In this document: piece by piece, positions 39,465 to 53,749 of the stretch | Layout of the letters: each line of letters starts with the position of its first letter | How positions within the stretch are numbered: the first letter of the stretch is position 1 | Source of the DNA: Pyrocephalus nanus | Lineage: Eukaryota; Chordata; Aves; Passeriformes; Tyrannidae | Assembly (NCBI GenBank): GCA_038380795.1 | Contig: CM076267.1 | Location: forward strand, 13,065,501-13,129,500 | Direction: 5' to 3' | Length of the DNA: 64,000 nt | Translations under genes and position numbers: made by a program | Notes under the pieces: model-generated | What the model was told of the DNA's origin: nothing | What the model saw: only the letters and a program-made list of their open reading frames with translations | Databases searched by the model: none

Positions 39465-39654
39465 TGTGCAGTGACTGAACACTGGAACAGGTTATGCAGA
39501 GAGGTTGTGGAGTCTCCCTCACTGGAGATATTCAAGAACTCTCTGGATGCAATCCTGTGCCATGTGCTCTGGGATGACCCTGTCTGAGCAGGGAGGTTGG
39601 ACCAGACGACTCACTGCGGTCCCTTCCAGCATTACCCATTCTGTGATTCTGTGA
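39465..39654 (+). mobile_element. CR1 LINE 3' end, plus strand
   Basis: A 190-bp CR1 remnant, the only copy on the plus strand. It starts inside the ORF2 C-terminus: translation gives [20 protein letters not shown], with the clade motif HWNRL but P changed to C. A stop follows at TGA within GTCTGAGCAGG (about 39586), then comes the short 3' untranslated region (GGTTGGACCAGACGA, GGTCCCTTCCAGC). It ends in two ATTCTGTGA-type tail units at 39638-39654. The copy is heavily 5'-truncated and dead. Confidence 0.93.
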
Positions 39655-42600
39655 AATTTAACTTTCTTTGTTTTCAGCAAGTTACTTTGTGTCAGGATCT
39701 GTTTTCCGGATCATTGAATGATTTTACAGATGCTGATGTCTTCACAAGAGCAAGAATAAACAGCAAGACTTGGCAAAAACCTAGTTTTTTGTCAAAGTAA
39801 AATGATCTTTATCTACAGTCCAATTCAATGAGTCTGCTTTTAGGAACCAAGTTAGTTTGGCTGTGTGCCATGCTGACAGGAGTCCTTGCCCTGAGCTAGC
39901 TATGATACCTGTTGGTGGAGTTGTAATTTTATTGTTTTTTATTCTGTACCCAATGACACTTGAAGAGAAATGTTACTCTGTATTTCCAGCTGTTTTCACT
40001 TTTTAAATACTTCAGGATTAAAATGTATAAATGCCTTAATTTCACTATTTTCAGTGCTGGAGAAAAAAGGGCAACTGTTTTTTAAGAAGGAAGTCTCTCA
40101 AGTTCTAGGAAAAGATGGGTATCATATTGGAAGTTACTCATATATTTCATTTCTGCTGAGACTTCTTGAGTTCTGTATATTTGCTTTGAGACACTCCAGC
40201 ATTTCTTAATAACTGAAACCAACCAAACAAAAAAGTGTCTGAACATAATTAAATCAATCCTAATTGTTTATATAGCATTTACAGTTTTCATGGCCCCAAC
40301 ATATAAACAAGTACTGAAGCATCTATTTACGCAGTACTGACCTTCACACAACATTGTGTGTGGCTTGGCATACTCAATGAAGTTTGTGACTTTCCTATAC
40401 CTATCTGCCTTCTACATTACATTAATGAAATAAAAACTACACTGGGAAAGACACGGAGAGGACTGGCAAATGGGTCATGGGAAGATGTTTAAAGGGTTGC
40501 TATCTGGGAAACAGGACAGTGCTATGGTAGCTTCCTAGGCTACTACGTGTAGTAGTAACTGATAGCTGTGCATTCAATTCCATAAGAATTGCAAAACAAG
40601 AGTGAATTATTCCTTTGCCTTTTACCTTTCATTTAGACAGATCAAAACCACGCTCATAAGTACTCCTTTTGTTCAAATGACCTCTGGTAACTCCTCTATA
40701 TGTTATACCTTTTTGTGCCCAGTTTGCTTGTGTAGCTACAAAGTATGTACAAAACAAATTATCCATGTATAGAGTTTGTAAGCAATGAGTTTGTGGAGAG
40801 TTTCACAGTTTTGTGTAAGAGCAATCTCAGGCAGTGATAATAGCTGGACAGAGGGAGCAAAAGCCTTTTTTTCATGTGTATATTGTAGTCTAAATATAAG
40901 ACAGATATGGATAAATAGCAGAAAGAAAATAAAGGAAATGATGGCTGACAAACGGCACAGAAGGGGGAAGTTTTTCTAGCATGGAATGTGGCTGAGGCGT
41001 GATTAGTCTCAGAGAAAATGAGGAAATGACTGAGGAAATGAGAAGATGAAAGGTGTATGCAAGAGAACAAGGGAAGTAGTGCTGAGCAGATGGAGAGTAG
41101 ACAACAGCCAGTTCATCAGGAAGTCCAAAGTTAATCCTCTGGAAAACAATGTGCTTATGCCATCCTCAGCACAACATAACGAGACAGTTTTGAACATACT
41201 CCATGGTTTTAACGTGTCCAAGAAGCAGAAGATGCTTCCCATGATTGCTACTATTGATCAAATGGCACAGTGTGCCACCTCAGTTTGTATTCCCTGAAGT
41301 GGATGAAGCTGGGCCATCTCTGATTAATCCTCTGACCTAGAGGAATGCTTGAAATATAGTAAAGTGTCTATTAATCCGGCTTTAATACTGTGTACCTTCT
41401 ATGCATTCCAACTTTTCATAGTAACTTTCGGTTTAGGAGTGGGACATCTATTTAAGATCCCTAAAATGGAAGGAAATAATTACTGTGAAAGTCCATGGTG
41501 TGCAAATTCATGTTCTTCACCTGTAATGGGAAAGTTAAAAGTAATGATGGAGTTCTGATTTGGTTCATCTAATCATTCAATCCCAAACTGAATTCTCTTG
41601 GGCTTGGAAAACTGGGCCAGAAGCATCATGAGAATAGATTGTCTCTTGATATTTCTGAATGGAACAAAAGCTTGTTAAGAATAGTAAAAATGAAAAATAA
41701 TTAAAAATAGAAGGTCTGATTCTCCCTGCATCAGGATTTTTTTCTCTGTTTTGCTGGAAAAGAGGAGGCTTTTATTTATAATAGACCAGATTCAAATTTT
41801 CTGCAATAGCTTGTGTTATTAAAAATATTATTAAAAACATTTCTAACCATTAACAACAGCTCACCTCACTTTCATTTTCCTGATTTGTTCCCATTTGCTA
41901 GAAGATTATGACTGAAAAAATTCTGTATTGGCTAGAGAAATAGTTGTCTGAGGCTGTGCTAGTAGCTACGGGTGCATGAATTAAATGACCCCATCGTTCT
42001 CTTGTTTCTTCATTCTGTGATTGTTCTGAGTCTGTGCAATGTTTCTATGACCTTCACTACAGGATTAATGGGAGTTATTTCCTCTATTGGTGCAAAGCAA
42101 TTATGCATGCCATCTTGCTCTGAGATGGTTTAAATGAAAGTAGCCAATAGAATTGTTAACCTTCACCTGTCATAATGCTATTATGTTATCTTGGGCTAAT
42201 GGTGAAAAGAAGTCATGATTTCATTTTATTTAAATTTCAGCTGGGTATTTGACCATAAAATTATTTATAAAAGGAAGCATAACAAAGACTGTAGATCAAG
42301 AGTTCAGCGATGAAAGAGAAAAGTGTTATGCTATTGTCTGGAATGTAATTACTGGACCCGCTTAAGTGTAAACCAGAACAGAAGAGGCTTAGGTACTTCA
42401 AAGATTCTATACATGTGAAGGGGCTGGTTTCATCATTGTCCTTTCAAAATGCCAATATTTGACTATTTTATTATTGTGACATTATTAAATGCTCATGACA
42501 ATGGCTGACACAAGATCACAGTTAAGGTTTTCAATCTAAATATCCACCGTCAAATCAAAAGTCAAGGCTAACCTAAAACTGAAGGCTGCCTAGAAGCCAG

Positions 42601-45600
42601 TTTTAGTTTTTATTTTGTTCTTATATTCTCTATAGGTACAGTTTGGTGAAAATGAAGGCTAGACAATATGGATCCTTCAAGAGTAGCATTAAATGTAGAT
42701 TACTACTGCTACATCTGATCATTTCCACATGTGTAAGATTGAGAGAAGTGTGTAATATTATCTGAGGAAATCAGTCAGAGAGGGCTGAAGTGAAGGTAGG
42801 TTGTTATATAAATATATATGTATGTCAAATAGGCTGACATTCAAAAATAATTTTAATTGTAATTGTTTGAAGATATGTGAATAATAAGATATTATTTCTG
42901 GCAGAGTGTAACAGAAGCAGGCTTCAGAGTCCAGCATTATGTAAAGGATGATCTGATCCCTGCTTTAAATTGCTAAAGCACTACGTTATCTAAATAGGCT
43001 TCTCCTCTTCTCAGAATGTGAAAAATTTTTCCTAATGAGTACAAACCCTCCATATCATTATATGCAGCTGATATGAAGAAAATAATTTTTGGTGAATCAA
43101 CATTTCAACAGAAAAATGTTTCTTCCAGAATTTTCTGACCAGCTCTAATACAAAAAGATGTACCACAGGCTCAGCATTGCATCTGCAAACTCTGAATTCA
43201 TGTAAATTTCCCTTGTTCAGTAGAACTACTTGAACAAAACTTGTTGTTTTTCATGAGGTAGTATCAAACTCCTAATGTCAGAACTTGGCATATAGGAAGA
43301 TATAGACAAAAGCACCACCATCTATCTAAATTCTAGCATATCTCCACTGACTTTATTGACTTCTTCTGAGATGTTTTGATTTTGTTTCTCTTTTTCTTTG
43401 ATAGGTTTTTCTTTGTTTTTGTTTGTTGTTGTTGTTGTTGTTTTTTAATTTTTTAATTTTCTTTTTTTGGGGGCACTGGCCAGTGGTGTTTGTCCCATTT
43501 CTTTATTATAGAACCTATCAAGTCTTGAAGTACATGGTGGTCAATGCACAGAAACACAAAACTGAATCCAACTGCTCTGGCCAGAGAAGGATTTCACCCT
43601 GATAAACTTGTTCCATTATTACTGACCCCAGGCAATGTGCCAATCTACTGCGTCCTGCTGAGAAACCTACATAAACACACCTGCAGTGAAGAAAAAGTAT
43701 AAGGGGATAAAAATTCTTGTAATAGAAAATATACCAACAATGGAGTTACGTTTTTTTGCCTCTCCTTTACTATCAGGATAGGGACAATGTGATCTTAGGA
43801 AATACATCAGTGAGACTTCCCATAGCATAACTATTAATAACCATATAATACTTGGGTCAAATGCAAGGTACAATCTGTCTAGGAAACATAGAGACAGTTA
43901 AATTACATCTTGCCATCTATGTGGAATATCTTGTACCACTATAATTACGTTATCAAGGTGAAAGATAGGCAAATATGAAACAGTCATTGAAATTAATAGC
44001 ATGAAGTGTAGCATTTACAAAAGAATATATTATTTTCTTGGTACCCTTTAATATCTTCCAGTTGTAAAGGATCTTTTGTTTAATGTCATCTCAGCAGGAG
44101 TTTAGCAAATATGTAGCTACCTTTTTAATCAGGTCATTTAATGAAGATCGTTCTTCTCTTATTCTGATTTACATCCCTTATTTTCTTCCCTGATACTTCT
44201 TGCCACATTTCTGTAAGCTTTTAGAGAGTAAAATTCTGTAAGCCTTCTTACACTTTTCATGTCTAATCTTTACATGGTTTGAAGTTGCAGCATTAGAATA
44301 TAAGTACTTAAAAATCAAGTTCGTGGTATCATTAGTGTGGAGAGCACACTCTTCCACTGAAATGTTCTGCAGTTGTATTGCAAATATGATGATGACATAA
44401 TCTGGCTATTTTCCAAGTCTGTAATAAGAGCAATGGAGACAGTTATCAGTTCTATCAGCTGTATACAAAATTTCAGTAACAAGGGAGAAAGAGGTGGGTG
44501 TTGGGTTTTGATCATGCTTCTAAACTGAGCAATGACCTGTGCAAATGAAATATAATTTGTTTGCCTCAAAGACCTTATTACTTAAAATGGCAACATGGGT
44601 AAAGGGAATACTACTCATGTTTTAATGCAGAAGATAAAATTGGAGACAGATCAAATTAGTTGACTTGGGTCAAGCAGAGAGATTGCTGGGGACCAAAGAC
44701 TTGACCTGCAATTCAGTATCTTTAGCCACCATTGTACTGCAAATCTGCCTAGCCTCTTCACCTGTCATCCAGACCCATAAGCTCAGTTTCTGATGTGTAC
44801 TCTCTCTGTGAAGGGATTGAAATCAAATAAAATGTGTCAGTCTTGTGTCTCCTGAAACAATGTGAAAACTCTATGGTTTCATTCATCTTCGGCATTAAAA
44901 AGAGCAATGAACTCTGTACAGCTCACAAAGTTCAATCCTACATGGATGAAACTAAGTTGAAGGGACCTATGAAAAATCCTTTGAGTGCACATGACTGGGT
45001 TTGAATTTACTCAGAGAAATTAACATTTGACACCATTAAGGATAATAGCTGAACTGGGATGGAGGAAATGAAGAATATGCCCTTAAACTGGATCTATCTG
45101 CTCTGATTTAGAATCAACAGTGTATGTTTCTACTCAAGTCAAGATCTTTAACCTAATGAGCAACTCCAGTTTACAGGAGCAGTACATATGAACAGATAAG
45201 GACTTCAAAACTGATATATGCTTTGAAGGGTGTAGAATTGACTATTTCTATGATATTGGATGAAAATTAGAGATACTTTAAGAAGTCATGTGATGGATGG
45301 AAAAAGAAAATTAAAAGATTAATTACTTCCTGGGAAACAATTTCTTGGGGCACTCTGCCTGGTTCATCACGTTTAGAATTATGAAACAGGTAATTACCAG
45401 TTCTTTTCTATTTCTCACACTGTGTGGAAACCAGATCAATACAACTCTTTTTACAGTCACCCTGGTACTTCTCTATTCTACACTGGAGAAAAATATCTAA
45501 CTCCTTTGATTCAAGAAGAAAGCATGGGTGCAAGATGAGCAGACACTTGACTTATACTCTGTCAGTGTCTCTCCTTTGGACTGCCTGACTGACAAGATGA

Positions 45601-46108
45601 AAGACAATTTTATGTTCAGGGCTTTTCTAGAGAGAAATATAAAAACTGTCCAGCCTGTGATGCATGATTGGATACTATTTTTAAAGTGCTTTAAGACTTT
45701 CTCCTGAAAAACATTCTGGAGGGGCCCTTCAGAGCTACCACATTACAAATAACTAAGGACAATGCTTATTGTTTAGTTAAGCTATCACCAGCTGATCCTT
45801 CAACTTCCCACTCCTTGTGTTACCCTGACACTAATGGCTACCTTAAAGCACAAAATCTGCACATCACTGGGAAAGTGCTTGAAAGAATCAGAAAGTGTAT
45901 GCAAGAGCAGATAATGCTTTTATCAGCCTAATGCCTTCCTTATCTCCATAAATTTTCCACTATTGATTCACACTACATGCAGAGAGATATACTCCTGCTA
46001 TATGCACTAGCCAATACCTACTACTGTTTTGCTCCTCAAGCACTGACACAAGCAACTGGAATTATTATTATGAAGGAGGACCAGTATGAGGTGACACCAA
46101 TTTTTTTA
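39655..46108. other. AT-rich non-coding DNA
   Basis: No gene is supported. Overlapping open frames near 40736-41297 on both strands have no recognised domain. A short TTG run with flanking T-rich sequence lies at about 43424-43456. No further repeat family is recognised. Confidence 0.55.
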
Positions 46109-46679
46109 TGTCCTGGTTTCAGTTGGGAGGGAGTTATTTTTCTTCCTAGTAGCTGGTCTAGTGCTGTGCACTGGCTTTTGTATGAGAATAATCTTGATAA
46201 CACACTGATGTTTTAGTTGTTGCTAAGCAGTGCTTACACTAAGTCAAGGACTTTTTAGTTTTCTGTGCTCTGCCAGTGAGCAGGTGGACAAGAAGCTGTG
46301 AGGGAGCACAGCTGGGACAGCTGACCCAAACTGGCCAGAGGATTATTCCATGCCACAGAACATCATGATCAGTGTAAAACTGGGATGGACTGATCACTGC
46401 TCAGGGACAGGCTGGGCATCGGTCATTGAGGGGTGAGCAATTTTATTGCACATCACTTGCCTTTCTTGGGTTTTATTCCTCCCTTGTAGTTTTCTCTCTT
46501 TTCATTATTATATTTCTATAATAACTAATTTCAATTATGAAACTGTTTTTATCTTAGCCCAGGAGCTGGACACCTTATTTTGACTCCAATTCTCCTTCCC
46601 ATCCCACAACAGGAGTGCATAGAGAGGTAGCGGCTGTGTGGGGCTTAGTTGTTGGCTGGGTCTGAAGAACCCAAATACA
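46109..46679 (+). mobile_element. Solo LTR of an endogenous retrovirus
   Basis: A long terminal repeat of about 570 bp that I recognise as a common LTR family of neoavian genomes. It starts TGTCCTGGTTTCAG at 46109 and ends near 46679 in a CA after GGCTGGGTCTGAAGAACCC. Family landmarks appear in order: CTTCCTAGTAGCTGGT, GTTGTTGCTAAGCAGTG, ACAGCTGACCCAAACTGGCC, GGCTGGGCATCGGTC, and a U5-like CCTTCCCATCCCAC. The TATA position has decayed to TGTAAAA (46373-46379). No retroviral gag, pol or env remains beside it and no second copy lies in the window, so it is a solo LTR left by recombination between the two ends of a provirus. No clear target-site duplication is seen, and substitutions throughout suggest an old insertion. 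Confidence 0.88.
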
Positions 46680-49600
46680 GCTTTAGTTGGAGCAGGAGAC
46701 ATCCAGGTCAGGTTTCAGAAGGATGCTTTTTATGAGAAGGAAGTAGAAGTTCAGACTGCCAGAGGATTGTGCCAAGTCCTCAGCTCTGGGTCCTTTTGGA
46801 GAGGCAGATGAACTTCTGTCAGGAATAATTTAGAAGTAAGTTTTCTGGCTTCAAGAACAGATACAGAGAATGTGCCTTCTGGAGATACCTTCTCAATCAA
46901 GTTGTCTAGTATGCTACTTTTCTGTCTAGGCTTAAAGATGAAGCTCTCCCAGGCTAAAGACGGCTATGGAGGGTTGGAATTCAGATCAGATATTCGGTAA
47001 CTGATTCATCCTATGTTATGGGATTCATACTTTAATGACTGAGCTTTAAGGACTCCTAGCAGGCATTTCATCAGTACTGCCTGCCTCCAGAGATGGGACA
47101 GGGGTCATAGGATGCAAAAGACCTGTGTGCCTGACAGAGCAGTGTGGTTAAGAACAAATCTTTATGTAACAGAGAACTTGGGGAAAAGACATAAATTAAA
47201 GCATTGAATTTTTGTTTTAAGCTTTAAACATTTAAAATGCAATTAAAGGAAATTTTGGAGAGTTATTTCAGATTTCAATAGAAAAAGTGTTTAATACTGA
47301 ACAACACGTGTTGGATCATCATGAGCACTAATTAGTTACCAAGGCCATATAGTGACACTGAATGACTCATTTTCTGGTTTTGATTGCATCCTACAAATTC
47401 TCAGTCTTGTTTATCTCACTTAAGTTTGATGTGTCATTCTGCAGAAAAATAAGTAACTAACATACAAACAAGGACTCCGAAATCCTTCAAAAAACAAGAG
47501 ACATATACAGGGATTTTTAAAGAAAAAACAAGGAGATGATAATGACCTTTAAGTAGTTAAACTACATTAAAGACATTGATTTCATCCTTTATCTTAATTT
47601 CTTAAATGGATACTTGGATGCTTCATGCCTTTAGACTGTATCTACTGCCCCCTCACATTACTCTTCTTGTTATACAACTTCAAATGCTTTTAAAAAAAAC
47701 CCCAAAACTTATAATGGAAAGTGATCAGAAACTTCTGCTTCAGTGCCAAATTTACAAAAATATTGGTTCAAAAGTTGAGTAAATGTAGAAAACAACATAA
47801 AAACCTACTTTGTATCATGACTCTTAGAAATTCTTGCATCTTTTCAGTTGCTGGATCATGTTTATTGTAACAAAAAATGAAATTTTAAGGAGCCCACACA
47901 GTTAATTTCCCTAAAATAATCCCTCAAAGTAATATCTAAGTTGATTTATATACATTGTATCAGCACATTTGCATATTAAATAAAGGTCTTTCTTCCCTCA
48001 AGATGTTAACATAGCCTTTTTAATGAATTCCCAGGTAATTTTATCAAACATATTTGAATAAATAAGAGATGAACAGAGAGATGACGGGGAACTCTGCCCT
48101 CTAATGTAGAAAGCAAGCAGAAACAAAGGTGAGGATTTTTTTCCCTTTTTTTTTTTTTTTTTTTTTGTTAATTAACTTGGTCTTCTGGGAATAAGAATGA
48201 GTCTTAAATTGAAAAGATGCAGGAACGAACAAAATGTGCATAAATAAAGATTCTCAAATGAATAAATGGGAAGGATAAAGAAAAGCACACTTTTAAAAAG
48301 ATCCCTATCATATTATTTTTTTTTTAATTAAATTTATAGTTAAGGCTGACATCTGTTCTAGAAGAGCTACAAACTACCACTCTTAAAGAGCAAGTAAAAA
48401 GGTTAATGCAAAATATCTTCATAGAACAACCATCCTACATCCACTTACTGAAGGGTGACATTCATCTGCTTTTGAAGATTTCATTATTGATCATGATCTT
48501 CGTACTGGACCACAGGTATGACTTAGCAGAGACATTCCTGACTTCCCATTTGCTAGATGCAAAAAAGGGAGGAGTGTACTTTAGAACTGATGAAGAATGT
48601 TCTGGTGATTTCTTTGGGTTACATAGAGTTAAAAGTAATTGTTCTACTGTTACAATGCACTTGAAAACCTTTAGCTTGATTTTATGTGGAATGTTAATAC
48701 AAGGATGTTATAAGTATGAAGTCTGAAGAATCCATACATACAAAGGTTTTTTCAAACTTGGCTTTATTTTCTCAACTGTATTCTGTACTGAAAAACCCAT
48801 GCACGGTGAGGCCATAAAAACTTCATCTGATGCCACTGGTTGAGTGTTATTATGAATGTGGCTTGTTTCACACAGGCAACACTTCTTCTGGGTGATTTCT
48901 GATCAGCTCAGAGCATGAATCAGATGAACACATCTCCCTGCTACTGTTTATTTAGATGTCCCCTCAAGGCTAGCTCCATGTCCAATTGCTTCCACTATGA
49001 AATAAGGGAAGATAGGCAAATGCTAATATATTTGAATGACTAGAAGTTGTCTCTTTATAAAATACTAGAATGGAAGAGAAATAATACTAGAATACCATAA
49101 TTCTCAAAGCAGTGTACTAGGTAAACCAAGGTTTGCTGGACAGTGAAATGTACAAAATTATCCTTAAGTCAAGCTTATCTAACACTCCTCTGTTATATTC
49201 TCAAATCTCCTCTGTGTCCCTCCTGTTTTCTACCATTTCCCAATAGCTGTGGTCTCAGAGCCTCTGAAAATAGTGACTTCCAGCCAAGGTGGGTCATCAG
49301 GTTACATATAGAAAACATTTCTATTGCTCTGTCTCTGCATTACCCCATCTGGAGCCTTTTCAGACCTAGAAATTTCTGTTTTCATTGCATAGTATAATAT
49401 CATTCCTTGGTTCTGTAGGCTTACAGATATTATAAAAGGTGCAATAGCAAGATATTAAAATAGACCCTATTACAAACCTACTCATGGATCTCATAGCCAC
49501 AAGAATTGTTTCAACAACCCATTTAAAAATTTTAAATTAAATTTACATTTCAGATTTTATAGAAATTGGGGGTGATGAGGGATTGCTGAGAGCACCTTAA

Positions 49601-52600
49601 TAAAGTTGGCATTAATTGTCATTCTTTTCCAGCTAAATATTCACTAATGATAATGACTCATTTTGCCTCATTATTTTTTCTAGTTAAGAGCTTTATATTG
49701 TCAAGGGTTTTAATCTTTCTTCTTTGCCTATATTTCTAATCCACTGAGGTCTTTCTCTTCGCCCTTCCTCCCTTATTCAAAGGCAGCAAAGTTTTCCTTA
49801 CCCTTGTTCTCTCAGGAACAAGCTATTTGAGATTTGGCCCAGCATTTTTGCGTTCAATCATCTTTCTTTTCTTTGTTGTCAACCCTTTAAAGATGTTCCT
49901 CTTGCTTTCCTGTAATTTATAGCTTCTCAAAAACTCTAATCAATTTATACCTTCCCCACAGGTTCAGATCTGACTTACAGTGCTGGCTGTTTGAAATTCA
50001 CAGTAATAGGTGTTGCATTTTTGATAACACATTTACTAGTGTGTTAGCCAGGATGATTTATAAAGGGTGCGTGGGAGGGTTTGATTTTTTGCCATCCTTA
50101 ACACAGATGAATTAGGTGAAATATTTCTCAATCAAAAGCTGCCACACGAAGCTTGACTCTCAACCACAGCATAAGCTCAGTCAAATAGGATCCCTGAGCT
50201 TGAGGCATGCCACAAAATACACCACTACAGCAGACAGATCCTTTCAAGGTAGCTTGTGTGGGAGAAGACTTTTCAGAGTACTGGAAATTGCTAAAACATT
50301 GCAGCGAGAGCAAGAAATCTATGCTACTCTCAGTAGACATTGATTTCCTTAGGTTAGTTCCTACATGGAGGGTTTGTGGACAAAATATTTTCTCATTTAG
50401 GTCTAGCAGGAGTAAAAACTCCTCCAAGCAATATCAGTCAGTTAGCCCTTGATTTTTCAGCACACAGGCACACTTTGTGCCTCAAATCCAGCAACCCCTC
50501 TCAGACACAAATCTGAAAGGGTTATTCATGTAGAAACAATTTGATAAGTTCAATTTCCCCTTCTAAAGAAAGATTCCCCTGATATGACATGTTAAGGTCA
50601 GTGCTTCGGGACCCACAGAACTTACCGACACTTCAAGTTGGCCCAGAGCTGCTGTTTCACTGCTCCTGCGCTTCCACGTGCTCTCCTACACTGAACTCCA
50701 ACATTTCATTTCCCTGTGCTTATAAAAGCATTTGGCCTTTGAGCTGGTGGTAATTATCAACACTCTAAGGTAACAGTAAGAGAACACTGCCTTTTTCCCC
50801 TACATTTCTAATATCTGTTCAGGGACCCCAGGAGAGTTGAGACAGAGAAGCAGGAGCAGCAGTGAAGATAAATTTCCAGCAGAGGTCATGAGAACTCCCA
50901 CATCTTCTGTGATCTTTCATTAGAGACAAAGAATGTATCTAAGGTCTTTTCCTTGTGCAGAATCACCACCAGCTAACACTGCTCCTGAAATCAGAAGGCA
51001 GAAAGGCCCAAAATAAAATATTTATCCCTACCAATAAGCACTTCCCAGCCTGCATACTCTTGTAGTTAGAGCCATATGAGATTGAAAGGGCTCAGAAAAA
51101 AAATCTCACTGAGGATGTAAACTGGCACTCAAGCCCTGAATCAGATGAAAAAAAACCCTTCACCCTGCAATCAGCAATATATACTCATACCACAAGCTCC
51201 ACCACCCAATGACCTTTGCTAAACTTGGCTAGCCCATTTGTAAGTGGTTATTGCTGAATTGGTTAATGCTACTCCTTCCCTGAAGGCAGAACAAACAAAC
51301 ACAGGTGTTTCTATTTCAACTAATGTCTGAACCAGAGTGTGTCTAGGTAGTTTTCAGCTCTGCAGCTGGAAACTATGGTATCATGTTCCAGGCAACCATC
51401 TGTCCATAGTCAACTCATGTAGGATATCTCATTGCCCCTATATTTCAATATTTGGAAAAATATCCATGAGACTGTCTTTCCACAATACTACCAAGACTAA
51501 CAAACATTTATTAGATAGAAATAAATTTCTTTTTATATATGACAATGTAATAATTGTTTAGTTGTTAATGTAGAGGTACATCAGATGATAGATTTATTTT
51601 GTAAAAAATTGTTCCATTTTATCTTTTAGTTAGGAATGCTTCCATTTCTCCACCTTATCTTACAGTGCAACTTCAGTGAAATTATTGCAACAGTCTACTT
51701 TTAAAAACACTGAAGTTGTCCACAGTTAAATGTGGGGAACTGTCTAGGATCTGAAATTCCTTGGCCTTGAGGATCTAATTTTTGTTACCATTTATTAGAA
51801 TGAGCATAACGGTTTCACTGTAGCACCTGGAGCTACTCAAGTGCAGAAAGTCTAATGTAACCCCAGAGGAAAAGACTTATTGCAGGTGCACACAATCAGA
51901 AAATGCCTGACTGGGATTCTTGGATAGAAATATAGGAATCCTACTGAGAGCCCTAAGGGAAATTAAGGCAGTACAGTCTGAAGCAGAAAAGACATTTCTC
52001 CTTTGTAGAGGTAATTGATATTTAATTTTTTTTTTTTTTAATTTTTAATTTTGTTCAGGAAAAAAAAGCCGTCATAGTTGGCAGGTATCTGTGAAAGACA
52101 ATGAATTTCTGAATATAAATAGATTTTTCCCTACAGTCACCTGCTGAGGGGGACTGCCCTAAACTCCCTCTTCATCCAGTACTCCGAGACAATGTATCTG
52201 GAAGCTTCCTTTAGAATTAAAAATATTGAAAGCCCAAGTTTACAAAGCAAATTGTTACACAATTCTGGAACTTGTTGTTTATAAAATCTGTTGCCCAGGA
52301 ATCAGGACATAGGACATTTTACATTTCCTATCTCCACACTGTTTACATGATGTAGTGCTCTCCATCACTGAGATCAAGCTTCTCAGCTGGCTAAGGAAAT
52401 GAGATGACAGGAAAGTACCTGAGTGTAGGAGCCATGCCCAAGTTTTGTGACAGCTTTGGCAAAATCATTCTTTGTCGCATAAGCTTGCAAATCAGCATTT
52501 ATGGTACTGAAATGTAAACTTTTCTTAGTAAACCTAGCATTCCTAATTGTCTTGCTGCAAAAGCCCCTAATAAATAGATTTTCAAAGGCCAGAAACAATA

Positions 52601-53749
52601 CCTTTCAAGAATTCAATCATCTAAGAACCACCCTCACAAAAATCACCTTTCCATTCAGCTGGACCTTCCTAAAGCATGTATATAAGAAAAAAATATGAAT
52701 ACAGCCAGGTGGGAAGTGCAATACCTAGTAATGCAAGACTCAGGTAGGAACGCAACAAAGTTCCATAGTTATTCCTCAACAAATTTGAGAGCTTTCATTT
52801 GCTTTCATGAAGCTTCCCACCTGGATGATTACATCTACTGTCACTTCACTCCCAAATGAAAATGTCACTCAGTTTTTGGTAGTAGTACAGATAACCAGTA
52901 ATCAGTGGTCACTATTCCTACCAGGGTTTACTTAGGTATATTAGAATTAATCTCTCTCTGGTAATTAGTTTTAAATCATATTAATTCATATTCATTTAAA
53001 ATTCATTAAAAATCATCTACATAATGGGAATAATTCTTCTCTCTCTTTCCTCCTCAGAGTTCTTAATTATGCGTCATATTTTCTGGTGAATGGTCACTGG
53101 AGAGGAGATAAAGCATCCATTACAGCTTTTGGAACTGAGAATAATTATCCAGTGAAACCAAGTGAGTGAGAGAGAGGGAAATGGTTTAATGGTCTGCTTG
53201 TTAAGGAGTGAGAAAAGTTGATGGCCTCGGAGAAATCGCCCAAAATTGATCCTCAGAATCGAGGGAAAACACTGTTCCAAATGAGATCTCTGATAAGTGA
53301 TAGGTGTGAGTGGATATCGGTTTCACTTGCTTGTGAAGTGCATAGTGAGTATTTGAAACTTTACATCTTCAAATAAAAAAGAAAACAGTTTTCAAATAAA
53401 AAAATAAGCTACTTTTCAGTATGCATACATATCTTTCTTGATACTGGCCCAAGGGCAAGAGCACTTCCCTTAACTTGCTCTCTTCTCTCCTTATGGCATA
53501 TTGTTGGGATATATTTTGATGTTTCTCCTGTAAGCTTCAAGTTAGCTAGAGAATGTTGAGTCAAGTCTTGTGTAACAGATGCCCTCTAGGCAAATCTTAA
53601 CTAGACAACTTTTACATAGAGTAATTTTTTCGTAATCCTGATCAACTAGAAACAAAGGCTATGCTCAATGCCTGGAAAGACCCTAGAAAGTTACAGATGC
53701 TCTGCTAAAGAAACAGGAGTCCACTGAATGTAGTGAAGGCATAATCTAC
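46680..53749. other. AT-rich non-coding DNA
   Basis: No supported gene. A T21 run lies at 48146-48166 and a T-rich run at about 52027-52040. The 106-codon plus frame at 48406-48726 has a hydrophobic stretch but no family motif. Segment 50116-50452 is open in both directions without a recognisable domain. No repeat family is identified. Confidence 0.5.

Noticed and set aside
46100..46690. Target-site duplication around the solo LTR
   Set aside because: TTTTA before the LTR and CTTTA after it are similar but offset and inexact; not good enough to call.
48146..48166. T21 run as a minus-strand retrocopy tail
   Set aside because: No AATAAA on the minus strand within 40 nt of the run.
48406..48726. 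106-codon plus frame with a hydrophobic segment
   Set aside because: No domain, no promoter or splice context; length is within chance for this amount of sequence.
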